A stretch of 64,000 nt of DNA from Acetivibrio sp964564015. GTDB lineage: Bacteria > Bacillota > Clostridia > Acetivibrionales > Acetivibrionaceae. Shown here one piece after another: positions 8,394 to 17,221 of this stretch (position 1 is the stretch's first letter; the number at the start of each line of letters is the position of its first letter). The position numbers and the translations under genes were made by a program. The stretch lies in NCBI GenBank assembly GCA_964564015.1, contig CAZLZR010000013.1, positions 25,070-89,069 on the forward strand, given 5' to 3'. The notes beneath the pieces are model-generated. The model was not told the DNA's origin, did no database searches, and worked only from the letters and a program-made list of their open reading frames with translations.

Positions 8394-10139
8394 ATGAAAA
8401 ATGTTTTAAAAGCATCAATAGAAATTTGCTTTGTTATAGTTTCGATTTTTGTTTTATCATCTGTTTCATTTGCAGTAACAGCAAATGACTACTATAATGA
8501 AGGAATTTCGCTGATGGAATCAGGAAATTACAGTGAAGCTGTACAGAAATTTGACAAAGCTATTGAGATAAACCCTAATTATTCTAAATATTATTACAGC
8601 AAGGCGATATGTTTTTCTAATCTTGGGAAATATGATGATGCAATAAAGCTATATGACAATGCGCTACAGTTGAATCCCGGTTTGGACGATGCCATTATCA
8701 ATAAAGCGGCATGCCTTATGGAAGCTAATAGACTTGAGGAAGCACTTGAAACTGTAGACTATTTTATAGATGAAAATCCAGAAGTTACTGATGCATATCT
8801 TTTAAAGAGTAATATTTTGTTGAACATGAAACGCTATACTGACGTAATTGATGTATCTGACAAATTGATTGTTACCATAAGAGGTCAAAAAAAATTATTA
8901 TCTTTAGCATATTCAAACAAGGGAAAGGCTTTTTCCTTTCTAGGCAGGATTACTGAAGCTATTAGTGCAAGCAACAAGGCTTTAGAGCTTGATAGCACCA
9001 ATATAGAAGCATATGTTGCCATGAGTTTTGCATTCAATTATGAGAAAAAATATGAAGATGCGGTTGAAATGTGTGACAAAATAATTGCCACCCAGCTTAA
9101 TTCTGTACAGGCATACATAAGCAAGGCGTATTTTCTGTTGAATGACGAAAAATATGAAGAAGCAATAGAATGCTGTTACAAGGTATTGGAGTTGAGTATA
9201 CCCAAGACCCCTAATAATTGCTCGGATATTTTTACATACCAATCCAGTGCTTTATACGGACTTGGAAACTACAAAGAGGCTCTTGAAGCGGCAGAAAAAG
9301 CAATAGAGTTTAATCCTCAGGCTGCTAAAGCATATTCAAACAAAGGAAGTGCTCTTGGGCAACTTGGTAAGTATGAAGATTCTGTTGTTGCATGCGATAA
9401 AGCTGTTGAAATTGATGCCAAGCTTATTGAGGCATATGTTTCAAAAGCGTATTCGTTGAACGGGCTCAAAAGGTATGATGAAGCAATAGAGGAGTGCAAA
9501 AAGGCTATTGAAATAAGCTCTGGGGATGACAAACTTCGCACATTGGCATTTTCATACATGGGAATTGCTCTAGGAGGTAAGGAAGAGTATGAAGAGGCCT
9601 TGACGAGTTTTGATAAGGCACTGGAATTTAAGCCTGAAGCCTCATATACCTTAACATCTATATACACAAATAAGGCAAATGTGCTTATAGATATGCATAA
9701 CTATGACGAGGCGCTCGAATGCAGCAAGAAATCTATCGAAATTGATCCGGGAAATTATGAGGCATACATATATAAAAGCAGTGCCCTGCTAGGCCTTTTG
9801 AAGTACGATGAAGTTATAGCATGTTGTGATGAGGTGATAGAATCAAAAATCGAAGATTATAGAATTTATACAAATAAAGGGTTGGCTTTAAAAAATAAAG
9901 GAAAACTTGGTGAGGCATTAAAAGCTTTTGATAAAAGTCTTGAATTAGAACCTGACAATGAAACAGCAAAAGAAAACAGGGCAGGTGTTTCTTCAAAAAT
10001 TACCGGCAGTAAGATTGCAATATTCTGTGGAATATTTGTTCTGGCTGTGGCAATTGCAGTCATTGTATATATGGTTTTTGGTAAAAAGAAGAGAAAAGAT
10101 TTACGGCTTGAGGATATATACAGAGGTATAGATTACTAA
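8394..10139 (+). CDS. Membrane-anchored TPR-repeat protein
   Basis: A 581-residue protein. Residues 1-28 form a signal or anchor segment. Residues about 29-535 are about fourteen tetratricopeptide repeats of the 34-residue type (YNEGISLMESGNYSEAVQKF, IEINPNYSKYYYSKAICF and so on). Residues about 540-560 form a transmembrane helix, followed by a basic KKKRK stop-transfer and a short cytoplasmic tail. The repeat solenoid is therefore probably displayed outside the membrane. TPRs mediate protein-protein contact; no enzymatic domain is visible and the partner is unknown. It has its own promoter and lies directly upstream of a cellulosomal GH9 gene, but separate spacing argues against co-transcription. 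Confidence 0.8.
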   Translation: MKNVLKASIEICFVIVSIFVLSSVSFAVTANDYYNEGISLMESGNYSEAVQKFDKAIEINPNYSKYYYSKAICFSNLGKYDDAIKLYDNALQLNPGLDDAIINKAACLMEANRLEEALETVDYFIDENPEVTDAYLLKSNILLNMKRYTDVIDVSDKLIVTIRGQKKLLSLAYSNKGKAFSFLGRITEAISASNKALELDSTNIEAYVAMSFAFNYEKKYEDAVEMCDKIIATQLNSVQAYISKAYFLLNDEKYEEAIECCYKVLELSIPKTPNNCSDIFTYQSSALYGLGNYKEALEAAEKAIEFNPQAAKAYSNKGSALGQLGKYEDSVVACDKAVEIDAKLIEAYVSKAYSLNGLKRYDEAIEECKKAIEISSGDDKLRTLAFSYMGIALGGKEEYEEALTSFDKALEFKPEASYTLTSIYTNKANVLIDMHNYDEALECSKKSIEIDPGNYEAYIYKSSALLGLLKYDEVIACCDEVIESKIEDYRIYTNKGLALKNKGKLGEALKAFDKSLELEPDNETAKENRAGVSSKITGSKIAIFCGIFVLAVAIAVIVYMVFGKKKRKDLRLEDIYRGIDY

Positions 10140-10190
10140 ACCTCCTGGTCTTATACAATATAAAGATTGTGTCTGATTGATTTGCTTTTG

Positions 10191-10223
10191 CAAGGCACGA
10201 ATCAAATAAATGATTTTGCCTTT
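10191..10223 (+). terminator. Imperfect inverted repeat after the TPR gene
   Basis: AAGGCA (about 10192-10197) can pair with TGCCTT (about 10217-10222), with ATCA/TGAT pairing inside. The T tract is poor and interrupted, so its role as a terminator is uncertain. Confidence 0.3.
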
Positions 10224-10260
10224 GTAATATAATTAAATTTATTTATGAAAGGGGTATAAT

Positions 10261-11922
10261 ATGGGTATTTTAAAAAGGGGTTTCAAGAAAATTGTTACTT
10301 TGTCCTTGTGTACTGCACTGTTGTCGACTTCTATTATCACAACATCCGTTGTCAATGTCTCAGCAGCAGGGTATGACTATTCCGAAGCACTAAAAAACTC
10401 AATTCTTTTCTATGATGCAAATAAATGCGGTAAGGATGTTGCAACAGACAATGTATTTTCATGGAGGAGCGCATGCCACACGTCCGATGGCAGCGATGTG
10501 GGAGCGGATTTGACAGGTGGTTATCATGATGCCGGTGACCATGTGAAGTTTGGTTTGCCACAGGCATATACAGCTTCGGTACTTGGTTGGTCTTTATACG
10601 AGTATGATGAGGTTTTTGCAGCTACGGGCAACAAGACAAAGATGCTTCAACAGTTGAAGTATTTCACCGACTATTTTATAAAGAGCCATACAGATGCCAA
10701 TACATTTTACTATCAGATTGGTGACGGAGAACTGGATCATCAGTATTGGGGATCTCCTGAACTTCAGACAGGGTCAAGACCTGCTAAGTGTGTGGCAAAT
10801 TCAAGCAAGGCAGCCAGTGATATTCTGGGAGAAACAGCAGCGGCTCTTGCACTTATGTATCTAAATTACAAAGATGTAGACTTGACATATGCAAATAAAT
10901 GTCTTAAGACGGCAAAGGAACTTTATTCAATGGGCACATCCAACAAAGATCGTGGAGATGGACAGTATTTCTATGCTTCTACCAGCATTTACGATGATTT
11001 GTCATGGGGAGCAGTATGGCTTCATATTGCAACAGGTGATAACTCTTATCTTGATGACGCTAAAACATTTTGTTTAAATAAGAATTCCAACGGAGATAAT
11101 CCGCTTCAGCATAAGTGGACAATGTGTTGGGACGATATGTACATTCCTGTGTTTGTAAAGCTTTCAGAACTCACTGGGGATGAAACATATAAGGGAGCAG
11201 TAGAATACAACCTGAATTACTGGATTAACACTCTCGCAACAACCCCCGGAGGATTGAAATACCTTCATTACTGGGGTTGCTTGAGATATGCAGCAGCATC
11301 TTCCATGATTGCAGCTATCTATTATAAACAGAATCCTGATCCCAAATATATTAATATGCTGAAAACCCAGATAGATTACATCTTGGGTGATAATCCCGCA
11401 AATATGTCGTATGTGGTAGGAATGGGCAATAAATGGTCGCAACATCCTCATCACAGGGCAGCACAGGGTGGACAGGGATATGCCAATAATGCCAACACAA
11501 CACCTGCTAAGTATGTTTTGCTTGGTGCTTTGATAGGTGGTCCGGATGTGTCTGATACTTTTATTGACAGCGTAGTGGAATATCAATACACTGAGGTTGC
11601 GCTTGACTACAACGCAGGTTTTGTAGGAGCCTTGGCAGCCGTTGTGAAGCATTATGGAGGTGTTTCAATACCTACACCAACGAAGACCTCATCTAATCCT
11701 ACACCAACGCCATCAAAAGTTGTAGTTGGGGATCTGAATTCCGATGGGAAATTTAACTCCATTGATTTTGGCTTATTAAAGGCATATTTGCTGAAGTTGT
11801 CTCTTATGCCTATTGACTTGACTGCAGCAGATGTAGATGGAAACGGTTCAGTAAATTCTATTGATTTTGGATATATGAAGCAAAGGCTTCTTGGAATGAT
11901 ACCAAAGTTACCGATAGAATAA
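10261..11922 (+). CDS. GH9 endoglucanase with type I dockerin (cellulosomal)
   Basis: A 553-residue secreted enzyme following AAAGGGG. Residues 1-36 form a signal peptide ending VSAA. Residues about 37-465 are a family 9 (alpha/alpha)6 catalytic domain. It holds GGYHDAGDHVKFG (Asp90 and Asp93 as base and nucleophile-water residues), the HPHHRAA substrate motif, and a C-terminal YTEVALDYNAGF with the acid Glu. No CBM3c or Ig-like module is present, as in CelT-type GH9 enzymes. A Pro/Thr linker leads to a duplicated calcium-binding dockerin (GDLNSDGKFNSIDFG; ADVDGNGSVNSIDFG). The recognition pair is Ser-Ile in both repeats. It probably cleaves beta-1,4-glucan as a cellulosome part. Confidence 0.9.
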   Translation: MGILKRGFKKIVTLSLCTALLSTSIITTSVVNVSAAGYDYSEALKNSILFYDANKCGKDVATDNVFSWRSACHTSDGSDVGADLTGGYHDAGDHVKFGLPQAYTASVLGWSLYEYDEVFAATGNKTKMLQQLKYFTDYFIKSHTDANTFYYQIGDGELDHQYWGSPELQTGSRPAKCVANSSKAASDILGETAAALALMYLNYKDVDLTYANKCLKTAKELYSMGTSNKDRGDGQYFYASTSIYDDLSWGAVWLHIATGDNSYLDDAKTFCLNKNSNGDNPLQHKWTMCWDDMYIPVFVKLSELTGDETYKGAVEYNLNYWINTLATTPGGLKYLHYWGCLRYAAASSMIAAIYYKQNPDPKYINMLKTQIDYILGDNPANMSYVVGMGNKWSQHPHHRAAQGGQGYANNANTTPAKYVLLGALIGGPDVSDTFIDSVVEYQYTEVALDYNAGFVGALAAVVKHYGGVSIPTPTKTSSNPTPTPSKVVVGDLNSDGKFNSIDFGLLKAYLLKLSLMPIDLTAADVDGNGSVNSIDFGYMKQRLLGMIPKLPIE

Positions 11923-11951
11923 TAAAGATATAGAATAATAAAGATAAATTT

Positions 11952-11994
11952 AGCTGCCATGAAGGGTTTTGTGCCCTTTGTGGCAGCTTTTTTT
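11952..11994 (+). terminator. Terminator after the GH9 gene
   Basis: AGCTGCCA with an inner AAGGG pairs with CCCTT and TGGCAGCT (11952-11988), followed by a run of seven T. It is a strong intrinsic terminator. Confidence 0.9.
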
Positions 11995-12033
11995 GCTTTT
12001 GGGTTGAATTGCTAATAGAATTTCTACCGAACA

Positions 12034-12049
12034 ATACAAGCGCTTGTAT
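12034..12049 (+). promoter_or_regulatory. 16-bp perfect palindrome, LacI/CcpA-operator-like
   Basis: ATACAAGCGCTTGTAT is perfectly self-complementary with a central CG, the shape typical of LacI-family operators, and near the CcpA cre consensus (two mismatches). It lies between the GH9 terminator and comM. No experiment supports it; a chance palindrome is possible. Confidence 0.3.
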
Positions 12050-12208
12050 ATGGTTTTATTATTAGCGAAGTTGAGATGTTGCGGAGCGGACTTAAAGGTG
12101 GTTCCAATACAAAATTATGTAATCTTTTCTCAAACAATTGTTTTTATTGCTGTAAATTTGTATAATAAATATATATCGAAAAATAGAATATGTGGAAGGT
12201 CGTGGCAT

Positions 12209-13735
12209 ATGCTATCAAAGGTTAAGAGCTTTGGTCTTATGGGAATTGATGGGTATGTTGTCATTGTTGAGACAGATATATCCAACGGAATTCCGTCTTT
12301 TGACATGGTTGGACTTGGAGATACAGCGGTAAAAGAGTCCAAAGAACGTGTCCGTGCAGCTATAAAAAATGCAGGTCTTGAATTTCCTATTAAAAGAATT
12401 ACAGTCAATCTTGCTCCGGCAGATAAGAAAAAGGAAGGATCAGCCTTTGATCTTCCGATTGCGCTTGGTATTTTAGTTGCTACCGAGCAAGTTAGCAGTC
12501 GAGATATTGAAAGCTATGCTTTTATGGGTGAATTATCACTGGACGGTGAAATTAAACCGGTTAAAGGTGTTTTGCCCATGGTGATCAGTGCAAAACAAAG
12601 CGGCATGGGAAACATTGTTCTACCTCTTGAAAATGCTGATGAGGCAGCGGTGGTTAGTGGAATTAATGTTCTCCCTGCAAAAAACATAGTTGATGTAGTA
12701 AACCACTTAAACGGCGCTTGTACACTAGATAGGCATAACATTGATATTAATGCACTGTTTGAAACAAATATTGCTTATGATGTGGATTTTGCAGATGTAA
12801 AAGGACAGGAAAATGTTAAACGTGCACTTGAGGTTGCAGCTTCCGGCGGGCACAATTGTGTGATGATTGGAAGTCCGGGTTGCGGTAAGACAATGATTGC
12901 AAAAAGATTGCCTACTATTCTTCCTTCCATGACCTTTGATGAAGCTCTCGAAGTGACTAAAATACATAGCATAGCCGGAAACCTGCCTGACAAAACCTCT
13001 TTAATCACTCAAAGGCCATTCAGGGCACCTCATCATACAATTTCAAACGTCAGCCTTATAGGTGGGGGAAAGTACCCAAAACCTGGGGAAATAAGCCTGG
13101 CGCATTTTGGAGTGCTGTTTTTAGATGAGCTGCCTGAGTTTGATAAGAATGCGCTTGAGGTGTTAAGACAGCCTTTGGAAGACGGAGCAGTTACAATTTC
13201 AAGGATTAATGCAACTTTTACATACCCTGCAAGGACAACCCTGATATGTGCTGCAAATCCTTGCAAATGTGGGAACTATTTAGATGAATCAAAGGAGTGC
13301 ACTTGTACTCCGAAGCAGATTCAGCAGTATTTGGGAAAATTGTCAGGCCCCCTGTTGGATAGGATAGATATCCAGATAGAAGTGGCTTCAGTAAAGTATA
13401 AAGATCTTGAAGGTCAGGAGCAGGGAGAAAAATCAAGTGTTATAAGAGAGCGGGTAAACAAAGCCAGAAAGATACAGCAGAAACGATACGAGGGATTAAA
13501 TATTTATTCTAATGCAGAGTTGACACCCATGCTAATTAAGAGGTACTGCAAACTTGATGAAACATGCAAAGAGATATTAAAGAGTGCATTTGACAAGCTG
13601 GGCATGAGTGCCAGGGCCCATTACAGAATTCTTAAGGTGGCAAGGACAATTGCTGATATGGATGAAAGTGAAGATATCAGACAGGAACATCTGCTTGAGG
13701 CAATACAGTATAGAAGCCTGGATAGGAAGATGTAA
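12209..13735 (+). CDS. comM: YifB/ComM family magnesium-chelatase-like AAA+ ATPase
   Basis: About 508 residues, the normal family length from ATG 12209, which follows GGAAGGT. A longer upstream reading frame is open but has no good start. The N-terminal half is a LonC-like fold (LPIALGILVA; FMGELSLDGEIKPVKG). Walker A is GSPGCGKT near residue 220 and Walker B is VLFLDELPEF. A four-Cys loop (CAANPCKCGNY, then ECTC) and a C-terminal AAA lid follow. In naturally competent bacteria ComM is a helicase that drives branch migration during uptake of related DNA. It is normally next to dprA; here a GH8 gene lies between them. A decayed copy of its 3' end lies at 15542-15643. Confidence 0.9.
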   Translation: MLSKVKSFGLMGIDGYVVIVETDISNGIPSFDMVGLGDTAVKESKERVRAAIKNAGLEFPIKRITVNLAPADKKKEGSAFDLPIALGILVATEQVSSRDIESYAFMGELSLDGEIKPVKGVLPMVISAKQSGMGNIVLPLENADEAAVVSGINVLPAKNIVDVVNHLNGACTLDRHNIDINALFETNIAYDVDFADVKGQENVKRALEVAASGGHNCVMIGSPGCGKTMIAKRLPTILPSMTFDEALEVTKIHSIAGNLPDKTSLITQRPFRAPHHTISNVSLIGGGKYPKPGEISLAHFGVLFLDELPEFDKNALEVLRQPLEDGAVTISRINATFTYPARTTLICAANPCKCGNYLDESKECTCTPKQIQQYLGKLSGPLLDRIDIQIEVASVKYKDLEGQEQGEKSSVIRERVNKARKIQQKRYEGLNIYSNAELTPMLIKRYCKLDETCKEILKSAFDKLGMSARAHYRILKVARTIADMDESEDIRQEHLLEAIQYRSLDRKM

Positions 13736-13969
13736 AGATTTTTAGAAGATTTTCACAAAATTAATTCCAAACATTTTAAAAAACCGGATGAATTTTTTAT
13801 ATTGTAACGAATATTAAGTATGACGATAAGTACAAAAGATTTTGAGCGGTTAAGTCTTAATATTGCGTTTTTTATGAAACCAAATGATTATCAAAAAAGT
13901 ATTCGTTTACCACATCGGAGTGGATATTTTTTTGAGTAAATAAAAATATTATAAGAGGAGGAAGTAGAA

Positions 13970-15421
13970 ATGTTTGGAACGAAATTAATGAAAAGGTGCG
14001 CAGTATTTCTTTTAACTGCATCACTGGCCACAACAACTGCGTTTTTTCCGGTAGCAAAAGTCAGTGCTGCAACACCACCTTCTGTGGGGGCATACGAATC
14101 CAATACCTACCGCAATCTTTTTTCTGAAATCGGTAAATCTCAGGCAGAAATTGATGGGAAGTTGGAGAAGGCATTTAACCAGTTGTTTTATGGGAATGAT
14201 AGCTCTGAGAGACTTTTTTATCCTGTAGGAACCGATATGGCGTACATTAAGGATATAGGAAATGGCGATGTCCGCAGTGAAGGAATGTCTTACGGAATGA
14301 TGATTTGTGTTCAGTTGGACAAGCAAAAAGAATTCAACATGCTTTGGAAATGGGCAAAAGAATATATGTATCACAAGGATGGTAACTTTAAAGGTTTCTT
14401 TGCATGGCAGTGTGAAACTTCAGGGAGCAAAAAGGATAATACTCCGGCATCAGACGGTGAGGAATATTTTGCCATGTCCCTGTTTTTTGCATCACATCGC
14501 TGGGGAGACGGAGAGGGGATATTCAATTACAAAGCGGAGGCACAGTCTATTCTTGATGCAATGCTTCATCAGGCAGATGACGGTGTCGGTGAAAACATGT
14601 TTGATAAAAACAATAAAATGGTTGTATTTTGTCCGATAGGTGATGCAGCCAAATTTAGCGATCCTTCCTATCACTTGCCTGGCTTTTATGAATTGTGGGC
14701 TCTTTGGGCAGACAAAGACAATTCTTTCTGGAGTGAAGCAGCTTCTATAAGCAGAGAGTATTTCCAGAAAGCTACTAACTCAACAACAGGATTGGCACCG
14801 GATTACGCAAACTTTGACGGATCACCGAAAGAAGTATCTTGGTCAAGTGGTCATGGGGACTTCAGGTTTGATGCGTGGCGTGTAGCTGGAAACATAGGTT
14901 TTGACTATGCTTGGTGGGCAAAAGATTCCTGGCAGAAGACCTTTGCAGATAGGATTCAGAATTTTTTCTATAAAGCGGGTATTTCGTCGTACGGCAATCA
15001 ATTTACCCTAAGCGGATCAAAATTGTCATCCGATCACTCACCAGGACTTGTTGCAATGAATGCAGTAGTATCTTTGGCAGCTACAACAGATAAGAGTGAA
15101 GAATTTGTTGAAGAATTGTGGAAGCTGAGTATACCAAGCGGACAATGGAGATATTATGACGGAATGCTCTATATGATGGCATTACTTCACAGCAGCGGAA
15201 ACTTTAAAATATGGAAACCAGGCGATACAGGATTTTTGTTAGGAGATATTAATGGAGATAAAGCTGTAAACTCAATTGATTTTGGTTACTTGAAAAAACA
15301 CCTTTTAGGTATGGAGAAGCTCACAGGTGATGCCCTTAAGGCAGCTGATATAAATCAGGATGGATCGGTTAATTCATTAGATTTTGGTGCGCTTAAAAAG
15401 ATTCTTTTAGGTATAAAATAG
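13970..15421 (+). CDS. GH8 enzyme with type I dockerin, probable reducing-end xylose-releasing exo-oligoxylanase
   Basis: A 483-residue secreted enzyme after GAGGAGG. Residues 1-34 form a signal peptide. Residues about 40-415 are a GH8 domain that reads closely like the Bacillus halodurans Rex enzyme (EC 3.2.1.156): YRNLFSEIG, DVRSEGMSYGMM (acid Glu about 104), GFFAWQC, DGEEYFA-LFFASHRWGDG, FSDPSYHLPGFYELW, RFDAWRVAGNIG and GNFKIW. It resembles the endoglucanase CelA much less. Such enzymes trim xylose from the reducing end of xylo-oligomers. The dockerin follows almost without linker (GDINGDKAVNSIDFG; ADINQDGSVNSLDFG). The gene sits between comM and dprA with its own terminator, and was probably inserted there. 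Confidence 0.9.
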   Translation: MFGTKLMKRCAVFLLTASLATTTAFFPVAKVSAATPPSVGAYESNTYRNLFSEIGKSQAEIDGKLEKAFNQLFYGNDSSERLFYPVGTDMAYIKDIGNGDVRSEGMSYGMMICVQLDKQKEFNMLWKWAKEYMYHKDGNFKGFFAWQCETSGSKKDNTPASDGEEYFAMSLFFASHRWGDGEGIFNYKAEAQSILDAMLHQADDGVGENMFDKNNKMVVFCPIGDAAKFSDPSYHLPGFYELWALWADKDNSFWSEAASISREYFQKATNSTTGLAPDYANFDGSPKEVSWSSGHGDFRFDAWRVAGNIGFDYAWWAKDSWQKTFADRIQNFFYKAGISSYGNQFTLSGSKLSSDHSPGLVAMNAVVSLAATTDKSEEFVEELWKLSIPSGQWRYYDGMLYMMALLHSSGNFKIWKPGDTGFLLGDINGDKAVNSIDFGYLKKHLLGMEKLTGDALKAADINQDGSVNSLDFGALKKILLGIK

Positions 15422-15463
15422 AGTTGTAAGATGAGATTTATTATTTGATCCATTTTTGATATT

Positions 15464-15502
15464 AAACCCCCATGGACTGGAAATATGTGCATGGGGGTTT
15501 TA
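15464..15502 (+). terminator. Terminator after the GH8 gene
   Basis: AAACCCCCATG (15464-15474) pairs perfectly with CATGGGGGTTT (15490-15500). The T tract is short but merges with the stem. Confidence 0.75.
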
Positions 15503-15541
15503 ATGCTGGTTCCGGTGCAAATTTTCAAAAAGAGATTTCAT

Positions 15542-15643
15542 ATGGTTACAGGGACACTTGGGGATACGGATGATAGCGAAGATATTAGAGAAGAACACGT
15601 ACTTGAGGCAATATAGTATAAAAATCCAGACAGGAAAATGTGA
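15542..15643 (+). pseudogene. Decayed fragment of the comM 3' end
   Basis: This stretch aligns codon by codon, without gaps, to the last 34 codons of comM at 13634-13735. By hand count about 77 of 102 bases agree. The protein trace reads DDSEDIREEHVLEAI, then a stop where comM has Gln, then YKNPDRKM and a stop. It has no start or promoter of its own. The GH8 gene lies exactly between the intact and decayed copies. The rest of the 15422-15781 interval holds the GH8 terminator and an AT-rich leader for dprA. Confidence 0.8.
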
Positions 15644-15781
15644 GGATGTATGGAAAATTAATACTTACCATTGTTATAATATATATAATTTGTTATATTT
15701 ATATTTGTGCTGTAAAGATTTATGGAATATTGGACGATATTTTATCGGTAAATATACTTTTATTGACAAGGAGTTTTTCTA

Positions 15782-16891
15782 ATGCACGATAATTTGGAAT
15801 ATTGGGTTTGGCTAGGTTCCATACCAGGAATAGGTGCAATAAAATGTAAAAAACTGCTTGAATTTTTCGAAGATCCCTATAATATCTTTACTGCTAAAGA
15901 GATAGATTTTGCTTCTCTTTCATTTTTAAGCCGTGCAGATGTTTCTAATCTGGTAGATAAAGAAAACAGGGAGAAAGTAAAGAAGCATATTGAAAATATT
16001 AATGCAAATGATATTAAGATAATAACAATCAATAATGAAAATTATCCGGAATATTTAAAGAACATTTATGATCCTCCAATAATATTGTATATGAAGGGTT
16101 GTTTGTCAAAAGATAAGAAGTATCTCGCAGTTGTAGGTTCAAGAAAAGCTACTTCCTACGGGTTGAAAATGGCGGAAGTTGTATCCCGTGAGCTTTCAAG
16201 GTGTGGAATAACTGTTGTCAGCGGAATGGCAAGAGGAATAGACACATTCGCTCACAAAGGGGCTCTGAGTGGAGGAGGAAAGACTATAGCTGTCTTAGGG
16301 TGCGGACTTGATATAGTGTATCCCTATGAGAATAAAAAGCTTATGGAAAGCATAATTCAAAACGGAGCATGTCTATCGGAGTTTTTACCCGGTACTCAGC
16401 CTGTTGCAGGTAATTTTCCTGCAAGAAACAGAATTATCAGCGGAATATCCATGGGAGTAATAGTCATTGAGGCCGGAGAAAAGAGCGGTTCTCTCATTAC
16501 TGCAAATTTTGCGCTTGAACAGGGGCGAGAGGTGTTTGCGCTTCCTGGCAACGTCAACAGTATTAAGAGCACAGGAACTAATAAACTCATAAAAGAAGGA
16601 GCAAAAATGGTCACTTCTCTCGAAGACATTTTGGAAGAGATTGGTGCGTATTTTAATGATAATAATAAGGATTTCTTTACAAATAAGCTTAAAGATGATA
16701 AATTGCTAAAGGGACTTGATAAAGATGAAATTAAAATTGTGGAATGTTTGAAATTGGAGCCTGAGCATATTGATATTTTAGCAAACAAAACCGGTCTGGA
16801 TATAAAAATTGTAAATTCGGTGATTGTAATGCTGGAGCTAAAAGGGCTTGTCGAGCAGCTGCCGGGTAAGATATACCGATTAAAGCTGTAA
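15782..16891 (+). CDS. dprA: DNA processing protein DprA/Smf
   Basis: 369 residues, start after AAGGAG. DprA loads RecA onto incoming single-stranded DNA during transformation. An N-terminal helix-hairpin region (LGSIPGIGAIKCKKLLEFF) is followed by the Rossmann-like domain with VVGSRKATSYG near residue 113, VSGMARGIDTFAHKGAL, GCGLDIVYPYEN, FPARNRIISGIS and EAGEKSGSLITANFALEQGREVFALPG. The last 70 residues form a DML1-type winged-helix domain. It heads the conserved dprA-topA-trmFO block, though a 330-base gap to topA suggests topA has its own promoter. Confidence 0.95.
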   Translation: MHDNLEYWVWLGSIPGIGAIKCKKLLEFFEDPYNIFTAKEIDFASLSFLSRADVSNLVDKENREKVKKHIENINANDIKIITINNENYPEYLKNIYDPPIILYMKGCLSKDKKYLAVVGSRKATSYGLKMAEVVSRELSRCGITVVSGMARGIDTFAHKGALSGGGKTIAVLGCGLDIVYPYENKKLMESIIQNGACLSEFLPGTQPVAGNFPARNRIISGISMGVIVIEAGEKSGSLITANFALEQGREVFALPGNVNSIKSTGTNKLIKEGAKMVTSLEDILEEIGAYFNDNNKDFFTNKLKDDKLLKGLDKDEIKIVECLKLEPEHIDILANKTGLDIKIVNSVIVMLELKGLVEQLPGKIYRLKL

Positions 16892-17155
16892 GTTGAAACC
16901 TATATTTCCAACTCTCTCAATATGTAAATTTGAGAGACAAATGTTATAAACATGCATATGAATATATAAGCAAGGTTAATGAAAAAGTAGCTTTGTTAAA
17001 TGAAACGATATTTTTGAAGCCAATTTGGCATAAAATAAGCTCTAAATTAAAACAATAGATTAAGTTAAATGCTGTCTATTATGATTAATTGAAAAATTTT
17101 ATGTATCGAAGGCACTAAAATCAATTGGAATAAAATATGCTCTCAGATTTTTTTA
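16892..17155. other. AT-rich gap between dprA and topA
   Basis: About 330 bases separate dprA from topA. Apart from the promoter-like boxes near its end, I see no gene, clear terminator or repeat here. Confidence 0.6.
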
Positions 17156-17185
17156 TTGTAATATGCCAATACATAATATTATAAT
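17156..17185 (+). promoter_or_regulatory. Putative sigma-A promoter for topA
   Basis: TTGTAA at 17156-17161 and TATAAT at 17180-17185 are 18 bases apart, about 35 bases before the topA start. Confidence 0.5.
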
Positions 17186-17221
17186 ATAGAATTAGTAGAC
17201 AAACATGACTGGAGGAAAAAG

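Noticed and set aside
12044..12208. Longer N-terminus for ComM
   Set aside because: The frame is open upstream, but the family length and a GGAAGGT site point to ATG 12209.
15558..15782. Plus-strand open frame of 74 codons before dprA
   Set aside because: It overlaps the decayed comM tail in another frame, has no ribosome binding site, and runs through AT-rich leader DNA.
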